Shown here one piece after another: positions 6,517 to 11,414 of a stretch of DNA of 11,414 nt. The notes beneath the pieces are model-generated. The model made no database searches and was not told the DNA's origin. It saw nothing but the letters and a program-made list of their open reading frames with translations. Position numbers and translations under genes: made by a program. Source of the DNA: JAMWZF01 sp041628615 (GTDB lineage Bacteria; Pseudomonadota; Alphaproteobacteria; Rhodobacterales; Rhodobacteraceae); contig JBFKOW010000119.1 in NCBI GenBank assembly GCA_041628615.1, forward strand, positions 1 through 11,414, written 5' to 3'. Each line of letters opens with the position of its first letter. Position 1 is the stretch's first letter.

Positions 6517-7617
6517 TTGCCGGACACAGCGCGCAACGATGCGTTCGTCGAATTCGAACGCGTGCAGAAGAGCTATGATGGCGAAACCCTCGTCGTGAAG
6601 GACCTCAACCTGACGATGCCAAAGGGCGAGTTCCTCACCATGCTGGGGCCGTCCGGGTCGGGCAAGACCACCTGCCTGATGATGCTCGCCGGGTTCGAGA
6701 CCGCGACCCACGGCGACATCCGGCTCGGCGGCAAGCCGATCAACAACATCCCGCCGCACAAGCGCGGCATCGGCATGGTGTTCCAGAACTACGCCCTGTT
6801 CCCGCACATGACGGTGGCCGAGAACCTCGCGTTTCCGCTGGAGGTCCGCAAGATCGGCAAGTCCGAGCGCGAGGCCAAGATCAAGCGGGCGCTGGACATG
6901 GTGCAGATGGGCGCCTTCGGCGGCCGCCGTCCGGCGCAGCTGTCGGGCGGCCAGCAGCAGCGCATCGCGCTGGCCCGCGCGCTGGTGTTCGAGCCGGAGC
7001 TTGTGCTGATGGACGAACCGCTCGGCGCGCTGGACAAGCAGTTGCGCGAAAGCCTGCAGTTCGAGATCACCAACCTCGCCCACCAGCTGGGCATCACCGT
7101 GGTCTACGTGACCCACGACCAGACCGAGGCCCTGACGATGTCGGACCGGGTGGCGGTGTTCGACGACGGGGTGATCCAGCAGCTCGCCCCGCCCGACGAG
7201 CTTTACGAAGCCCCCGAGAACAGCTTCGTCGCCCAGTTCATCGGCGAGAACAACACCCTCGAGGGCGTCGTGCAGGAGATCCGCGGCGATCAGTGCACGG
7301 TGCGGCTCGACGATGGCGAGATCATCGACGCCAAGCCGGTCAACGTCCACAAGGTGGGCGATCGGACCAAGGTGTCGATCCGTCCCGAGCGGGTGGAATT
7401 CAACAAGAGCCGGCTGAAGGAGGGCGCCCACACCCTCAAGGCCGAGGTCCTGGAATTCATCTACATGGGAGACATCTTCCGCACGCGCCTGCGGGTCGCG
7501 GGGAACGACGACTTCGTCATCAAGACCCGCAACGCGCCCGACCAGGTGCGGCTGGAGCCGGGCCAGCACATCGAGATCGGCTGGCTGCCGGAGGACTGCC
7601 GGGCGCTGGACGCCTGA
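6517..7617 (+). CDS. potA: Polyamine-type ABC transporter ATP-binding protein (PotA-like)
   Basis: The cytoplasmic ATPase of an importer in the spermidine/putrescine family; a pair of these subunits drives transport through the permeases. In the 366 residues, Walker A GPSGSGKT is 44-51, the Q-loop glutamine Q90 lies in VFQNYALFPHMTV, the signature LSGGQ is 142-146, Walker B LVLMDEP is 162-168 with D166 and E167, ALD (171-173) is the D-loop, and H200 the switch histidine. A C-terminal TOBE-type regulatory domain spans about 245-355 (VSIRPERVEF at 286-295). The start is TTG at 6517 with AGGGGAG at 6504-6510 (6-nt spacing); no later ATG would keep the first beta-strand. It is first in the operon. 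Polyamine specificity is inferred from family resemblance; a related cationic or amino-acid-like substrate is possible. Confidence 0.93.
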   Translation: MPDTARNDAFVEFERVQKSYDGETLVVKDLNLTMPKGEFLTMLGPSGSGKTTCLMMLAGFETATHGDIRLGGKPINNIPPHKRGIGMVFQNYALFPHMTVAENLAFPLEVRKIGKSEREAKIKRALDMVQMGAFGGRRPAQLSGGQQQRIALARALVFEPELVLMDEPLGALDKQLRESLQFEITNLAHQLGITVVYVTHDQTEALTMSDRVAVFDDGVIQQLAPPDELYEAPENSFVAQFIGENNTLEGVVQEIRGDQCTVRLDDGEIIDAKPVNVHKVGDRTKVSIRPERVEFNKSRLKEGAHTLKAEVLEFIYMGDIFRTRLRVAGNDDFVIKTRNAPDQVRLEPGQHIEIGWLPEDCRALDA

Positions 7618-7634
7618 ACTGCAGGACACGGCCT

Positions 7635-7649
7635 CGCCGGAACCCGGCG
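7635..7649 (+). promoter_or_regulatory. Intercistronic stem-loop between ATPase and binding-protein genes
   Basis: CGCCGG (7635-7640) pairs with CCGGCG (7644-7649) around a three-base loop, in the 82-nt gap after the ATPase gene. There is no T tract, so it is more likely an mRNA-stability or partial-termination element than a full terminator. Differential stability is common around binding-protein genes, which need higher expression. Confidence 0.35.
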
Positions 7650-7699
7650 CGGGGCCGAACCGAAACGAACCACCGGGTATGACAATTGGGAGAGACCTG

Positions 7700-8815
7700 A
7701 TGAGAAAGACCAAGACGCTTCTGGCCACCACGGCGCTGACGCTCGCCGCCGGTTGGGTCGCCGCCGGCGGCCACATGGCGAGCGACATGACCCTGGTGAG
7801 CTGGGGCGGCGCCTACCAGAACAGCCAGCAGAAGGCCTATGTCGAGCCTTACCTGGCCAACAATCCCGGCGTCAGCGCGACCTGGGACGAAAGCTCGCCC
7901 GAGGCCGTCGCCAAGCTGCGCGCCATGAACGAGGCCGGCAACATCACCTGGGACCTCGTGGACGTGGAAGCCGCCGACGCGATCCGGCTCTGCGACGAGG
8001 GCCTGGCGATGGAGATCGACCACGACGAGCTTCTGGCTCCGGGTGACGACGGCTCCTCGGCCTCGGACGACTTCGGCGACATGCTGGTGAGCGACTGCTT
8101 CATCCCACAGATCGTGTTCTCCACCACCTTCGGCTACCGCACCGACATGGTGCCGGAAGGCGTCGAGCCGCCGACCAGCGCCTGCGACGTGTTCGACCTC
8201 GAGACCTATCCGGGCAAGCGCGCGCTGAACAAGCAGCCGATCGCCAACATGGAATGGGCGCTGCTCTGCGACGGCGTGCCCTACGAGGAAGTCTACGACC
8301 TGCTCGAGACCGACGAGGGCCGGGCCCGCGCCTTCGCCAAGCTCGACACCATCAAGGACCAGACCATCTGGTGGTCGGCCTCCGCCGAGCCGCCGCAGCT
8401 TCTGGCCGACGGCGAGATCTTCATGGGCTCCGCCTACAACGGCCGCCTGTTCTCGGCGATCGAGGAGCAGGGTCAGCCGATCGGCATGGCCTGGGACTGG
8501 CAGATGCTCGATCTCGACGGCTGGGTGATCCCGGAGGGCCTGCCCGAGGACCGTCTGGCCCGGGTGCTGGACTTCGTGCGCTTCGCGACCGACACCCAGC
8601 GGCTGGCCGACCAGGCCAAGTACATCTCCTACGGTCCGGCCCGCGCGTCCTCCGCGCCGCTGGTCTCGACCCATGCCGACCTCGGCATCGAGATGAAGCC
8701 GCACATGCCGACGGAGCCCTCGAACGCCGAGAACACCTTCGTCAACAACTACCTGTGGTGGGCCGACTACCGCGACGACCTGGACGCCGCGTTCCAGGCC
8801 TGGCTCGCCCAGTAA
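7700..8815 (+). CDS. Periplasmic substrate-binding protein of polyamine-type ABC importer (PotD/PotF family)
   Basis: An extracellular solute-binding protein that captures the substrate in the periplasm and hands it to the permeases. It has 371 residues. The signal peptide is about 1-27 (MRKTKTLLATTALTLAAG), then the family-typical mature start MTLVSWGGAYQNSQQKAYVEPY (begins at 30). Later motifs fit the two-lobe PotD/F fold: TWDLVDVEAADAI (83-95), FIPQIVFSTTFGYRTDM (134-150) and a C-terminal NNYLWWADYRDDLDAAFQAWLAQ-type end. Four cysteines (98, 133, 162, 190) could form two disulfides. The ATG at 7700 follows GGGAGAG at 7688-7694 (5-nt spacing); the upstream in-frame ATG at 7679 lacks such a site. 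Hairpins flank the gene on both sides. The substrate is inferred only from family resemblance. Confidence 0.92.
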   Translation: MRKTKTLLATTALTLAAGWVAAGGHMASDMTLVSWGGAYQNSQQKAYVEPYLANNPGVSATWDESSPEAVAKLRAMNEAGNITWDLVDVEAADAIRLCDEGLAMEIDHDELLAPGDDGSSASDDFGDMLVSDCFIPQIVFSTTFGYRTDMVPEGVEPPTSACDVFDLETYPGKRALNKQPIANMEWALLCDGVPYEEVYDLLETDEGRARAFAKLDTIKDQTIWWSASAEPPQLLADGEIFMGSAYNGRLFSAIEEQGQPIGMAWDWQMLDLDGWVIPEGLPEDRLARVLDFVRFATDTQRLADQAKYISYGPARASSAPLVSTHADLGIEMKPHMPTEPSNAENTFVNNYLWWADYRDDLDAAFQAWLAQ

Positions 8816-8816
8816 C

Positions 8817-8832
8817 GGCGGGCTGACCCGCC
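8817..8832 (+). promoter_or_regulatory. Stem-loop just after the binding-protein stop codon
   Basis: GGCGGG (8817-8822) and CCCGCC (8827-8832) form a perfect 6-bp stem with loop CTGA, starting two bases after the TAA at 8813-8815. No T tract follows. It is probably a 3' mRNA-protecting hairpin or partial terminator. Confidence 0.45.
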
Positions 8833-8850
8833 ACACATCACGACACGGCT

Positions 8851-8874
8851 GCGGGGCGGTTCACGCCGCCCCGC
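8851..8874 (+). promoter_or_regulatory. Second, stronger intercistronic stem-loop before the DUF1330 gene
   Basis: GCGGGGCGG (8851-8859) pairs perfectly with CCGCCCCGC (8866-8874) around a 6-nt loop. It ends 9 nt before the ribosome site of the DUF1330 gene (GGGGGA at 8884-8889). Together with the hairpin at 8817-8832 it would reduce read-through or protect the upstream message, giving more binding protein than permease. Confidence 0.5.
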
Positions 8875-8893
8875 CCCAGAACCGGGGGATCGG

Positions 8894-9184
8894 ATGGCAA
8901 AAGGCTACTGGATGGTTCACGTCGCCGTGGACAACCCGGACGGATACCGGGAATACGCCGAGAGGGCGAAACCGGCGATCGAGAAGCTGGGCGGCCGCTA
9001 CACGGTCCGCGCCGGCCGGGCCGAGGTGCCCGAAGGCGACATCCACAGCCGCCACGTCCTGATCGAGTTCCCCAGCTACGAGGCGGCCCTGTCCGCCTAC
9101 AACAGCGCCGAATACCAGGAGATCGCGCGGATCCGCCACGCCAACGCGGACAGCGTTCTCGTCGTCGTGGAGGGCGTCGAATGA
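8894..9184 (+). CDS. DUF1330 domain-containing small protein
   Basis: A 96-residue soluble protein of the DUF1330 family, which has a ferredoxin-like alpha/beta fold of the dimeric alpha-beta barrel superfamily. Visible family features are the opening KGYWMVHVAVDNPDGYREYA (3-22), the GGRYTVRAG turn (33-41), HVLIEFPSYEAALSAYNS (54-71) and EYQEIARIR (73-81). The biochemical function of the family is not known. The ATG at 8894 follows GGGGGA with 4-nt spacing. Its stop codon overlaps the next start (ATGA, 9181-9184), so translation is probably coupled to the permease. No signal peptide is present, so it acts in the cytoplasm. It could modify or sense the imported compound, but that is a guess from position. 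Confidence 0.93.
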   Translation: MAKGYWMVHVAVDNPDGYREYAERAKPAIEKLGGRYTVRAGRAEVPEGDIHSRHVLIEFPSYEAALSAYNSAEYQEIARIRHANADSVLVVVEGVE

Positions 9185-10827
9185 CCGATACCGCAACCCG
9201 GTCCGGACCGATGCTCGCCGCCGACGGACGGCCGCTCAAGAAAAGCCTGCATCGCGCGCTCCGCCGCCAGAAGCTGCGGGCGCTGATGCTCATCGCGCCG
9301 CTGCTGCTGTTCATCCTGATCACCTTCATCTTCCCGATCGGCGACATGCTGTTCCGGTCGGTGCAGAACGACATCGTCAGCCAGACCCTGCCGCGCACCG
9401 TGGTCGCCCTCGACGACTGGGACTACGAGAGCAACGAGGCCCCTGACGATCCGGTCTACGAGGCGCTGGCCCGCGACTTCTCGATCGCCGCCGCGCAGAA
9501 GATCCATTCCCGGCTCGGCTCCCGTCTGAACTACGAGAATACCGGCATGGCCTCGCTGTTCCGCAAGTCGGGCCGCGGGGTCGAGGACATCGGCGAGACC
9601 GTCCACGACGCCCTAGAGGACCTCGCCGGGGACAGCACCGAGCCCGAGAACATGGCCGCCTTCATGGGCTCCGACGAGTGGATCGCGGAGCTTGAAGCCT
9701 GGACCGCCGCCGACGACGGCAGCCGGGCGCCACCCTACCTGCCGGACCCGGCGGTGGTTGCGGCGCTGCCGCAGACCGCGGAGCTTTACGCCAGCTACGC
9801 CGGCGTGGTGCGCCGAGACGACGACAGCCCGCTGAAGGAGGATGTCTTCCCGATCGTCTTCCATGTTATGGCGCAGGACCTCGCGGCCGCCGACACGGCG
9901 ACGCTGGCGGCGCTCGACGGGCCGGGCGGGCTCGATCTCGTCGCCGCGAAGGAGATGCTGGCAACCCTCGAACGGCCGACCGCGAAGGCGGCCTTCCTCG
10001 ACATCGACGACGACTGGGCCGATGTCGGGGTCTGGGGCACGATCAAGGCCTTCTCCTCGCCCTATACCGCCGGCTACTTCCTCGCCGCCGCGGACCTGTC
10101 GCTGACCCCGACCGGCGTCGAGGCCGCCCCCGAGGACGAGCGGATCTACCGCACTCTGTTCCTGCGCACGCTGATGATGTCGCTGACCATCACCTTCAGC
10201 TGCATCCTCCTTGGCTATCCGGTCGCCTGGCTGCTGGCGAACCTGCCGCTGCGCACCGCCAACGTGCTGATGATCCTCGTCCTGCTGCCGTTCTGGACCT
10301 CGCTGCTGGTGCGGACAAGCTCGTGGAAGGTCCTGCTGCAGCAGCAGGGGGTGATCAACGACACGCTGGTCTGGATCGGGCTCGTGGCCGACGGCAACCG
10401 GCTGGCGCTGATCAACAACGCCACCGGCACGATCATCGCGATGACGCATATCCTGCTGCCGTTCATGATCCTGCCGCTCTACTCGGTGATGAAGACGATC
10501 AACCCGTCCTACCTGCGGGCGGCGAAATCCCTCGGGGCGACCGACTGGACCGCGTTCTGGCGGGTCTACTTCCCGAACTCGGTGCCGGGCATCGGGGCGG
10601 GGTCGATCCTCGTGTTCATCCTCGCCATCGGCTACTACATCACCCCCGAGATCGTCGGCGGGACCAAGGGCGTGTTCATCTCGAACCGGATCGCCTACCA
10701 CATCTCGTCCTCGCTGAACTGGGGGCTGGCGGCGGCGCTGGGCTCTATCCTGCTGGCGCTCGTGCTGGTGCTCTACTGGATCTACGACCGGATGGTGGGC
10801 ATCGACAACGTGAAGCTCGGGGGCTGA
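9181..10827 (+). CDS. PotB-like ABC transporter permease with a large periplasmic insertion
   Basis: An inner-membrane permease of the polyamine-type importer, 548 residues against roughly 280-310 for ordinary PotB. TM1 is about residues 34-54. Residues 60-325 are hydrophilic, acidic and alanine-rich, with no membrane segment, and by topology lie in the periplasm. Five more helices follow (about 329-356, 361-380, 415-437, 472-492, 515-535). The cytoplasmic EAA loop that contacts the ATPase is at about 445-471 (LRAAKSLGATDW, FPNSVPGI). LLGYPVAWLLANLP (343-356) and the loop are typical PotB/PotH sequence. The ATG at 9181 has GGAGGG at 9169-9174 (6-nt spacing) inside the DUF1330 gene. A second permease (PotC type) is absent from the window. 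I do not recognise a known domain in the insertion. Confidence 0.92.
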   Translation: MTDTATRSGPMLAADGRPLKKSLHRALRRQKLRALMLIAPLLLFILITFIFPIGDMLFRSVQNDIVSQTLPRTVVALDDWDYESNEAPDDPVYEALARDFSIAAAQKIHSRLGSRLNYENTGMASLFRKSGRGVEDIGETVHDALEDLAGDSTEPENMAAFMGSDEWIAELEAWTAADDGSRAPPYLPDPAVVAALPQTAELYASYAGVVRRDDDSPLKEDVFPIVFHVMAQDLAAADTATLAALDGPGGLDLVAAKEMLATLERPTAKAAFLDIDDDWADVGVWGTIKAFSSPYTAGYFLAAADLSLTPTGVEAAPEDERIYRTLFLRTLMMSLTITFSCILLGYPVAWLLANLPLRTANVLMILVLLPFWTSLLVRTSSWKVLLQQQGVINDTLVWIGLVADGNRLALINNATGTIIAMTHILLPFMILPLYSVMKTINPSYLRAAKSLGATDWTAFWRVYFPNSVPGIGAGSILVFILAIGYYITPEIVGGTKGVFISNRIAYHISSSLNWGLAAALGSILLALVLVLYWIYDRMVGIDNVKLGG

Positions 10828-10830
10828 CCG

Positions 10831-11414
10831 GTGGACGGGCCCCGCATCACCCCCCAGCCGGACGGCTCGCTCAGGGTCGAGGGCGGCGCGGCGCTTACCG
10901 ACGACGCCGGCTTCCCGATCGAGACCGGCGAGCGGGCGTTCCTGTGCCGCTGCGGGCACTCGGCCAACAAGCCGTTCTGCGACGGCTCGCACAAGCGGGC
11001 GGGGTTCTCGTCCGAGACCGGCGCCGAGCAGCCGCGCAACCGGGTGATCGCCTATGAGGCAAAGCTGGACGGGCGCGCGGTCACGGTGACCTACAACCCG
11101 ATGCTGTGTTCGCACGCGGCGGAATGCCAGCGCCTGCACCGGGCGGTGTTCGACCCCGGCCAGAAGCCCTGGATCCAGCCCGGCAAGGGCACGCTGCCGG
11201 GCCTGCGCGCGGTGGTCTATGCCTGCCCGTCGGGCGCGCTGCGGCTGGCCGAGGCGGGGGGGCAGGAGCCCGAACAGCTTGGCCCCGACCCGGCGACTGC
11301 CGAGATCCGGGTCCGCCGCAACGGTCCCTACGAGGTCCGCAACGTGGCGCTCGACGCCGCCTTCATCGGCGCCGGCGCCTCGGAGCGCAAGTACGTCCTG
11401 TGCCGCTGCGGGCA
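10831..11414 (+). CDS. CDGSH iron-sulfur protein with divergent 4Fe-4S domain and a second CDGSH domain (3' end cut off)
   Basis: 194 complete codons are visible. An N-terminal CDGSH domain has the full motif C-x-C-x2-S-x3-P-x-C-D-G-S-H, with ligands C39, C41, C50 and H54, as in 2Fe-2S mitoNEET-type proteins. A divergent 4Fe-4S mono-cluster domain (Fer4_19 type) follows at about 85-140, with C93, C99, VFDPGQKPWI (106-115) and C132 in CPSGAL. The sequence then repeats the CDGSH lead-in, ending YVLCRCG (188-194), so a second CDGSH domain is being entered at the edge. The start is GTG at 10831, 3 nt after the permease stop and in the same frame, with GGGGG at 10819-10823; no nearby ATG fits. Such proteins are thought to handle electrons or clusters in the cytoplasm. 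The link to the importer is by operon position only. Confidence 0.9.
   Translation, partial: MDGPRITPQPDGSLRVEGGAALTDDAGFPIETGERAFLCRCGHSANKPFCDGSHKRAGFSSETGAEQPRNRVIAYEAKLDGRAVTVTYNPMLCSHAAECQRLHRAVFDPGQKPWIQPGKGTLPGLRAVVYACPSGALRLAEAGGQEPEQLGPDPATAEIRVRRNGPYEVRNVALDAAFIGAGASERKYVLCRCG

Noticed and set aside
6391..8836. Two long minus-strand open frames (465 and 438 codons) opposite the ATPase and binding-protein genes
   Set aside because: Both are shadows of the coding frame on the plus strand. The V, H, L, D and G-rich composition is typical of reversed GC-rich genes.
9613..11139. 508-codon open frame on the minus strand across the permease and CDGSH genes
   Set aside because: Antisense to genes with strong family motifs; the translation is compositionally biased, with no signal or domain.

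Overview
The window comes from a high-GC alphaproteobacterium, most likely a member of the Rhodobacterales. The evidence is a Rhodobacter/Paracoccus-type aa3 cytochrome oxidase subunit I, a DUF2244 protein encoded just downstream of it, a VPLPA-CTERM exported protein, a LipB of the type seen in that order, and strong GC bias at third codon positions. I see no insertion sequence, CRISPR array, phage gene or plasmid gene.

Left part (1-2013): carA (minus strand, nearly complete, cut only at its C-terminus by the window edge) is divergent from a GatB/YqeY-domain gene (plus). Each has a sigma70-like promoter candidate in the gap between them. Middle (2014-5405): a DUF2244 membrane protein gene and ctaD lie on the minus strand, separated by a strong hairpin. 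ctaD has its own promoter candidate and a short leader with a perfect stem-loop. A VPLPA-CTERM protein gene diverges from ctaD. Its last 69 bp overlap, tail to tail, the 3' end of lipB (minus). A tRNA-Leu(GAG) gene is divergent from lipB.

Right part (6517-11414): five plus-strand genes look like one operon for a polyamine-type (spermidine/putrescine family) ABC importer. The order is a PotA-like ATPase, a PotD/F-like periplasmic binding protein, a small DUF1330 protein, a PotB-like permease, and an iron-sulfur protein with CDGSH, divergent 4Fe-4S and second CDGSH regions that runs off the window. Hairpins separate the binding-protein gene from its neighbours, while the last three genes are tightly coupled (ATGA overlap, then a 3-nt gap). 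A second permease, which such importers normally need, is not in the window and may follow downstream.

Most of the window is housekeeping (pyrimidine/arginine precursor synthesis, respiration, lipoylation, translation). The unusual part is the importer operon: its permease carries a soluble insertion of roughly 200 or more residues in its first periplasmic loop, and the operon includes DUF1330 and double-CDGSH iron-sulfur proteins with no obvious transport role.
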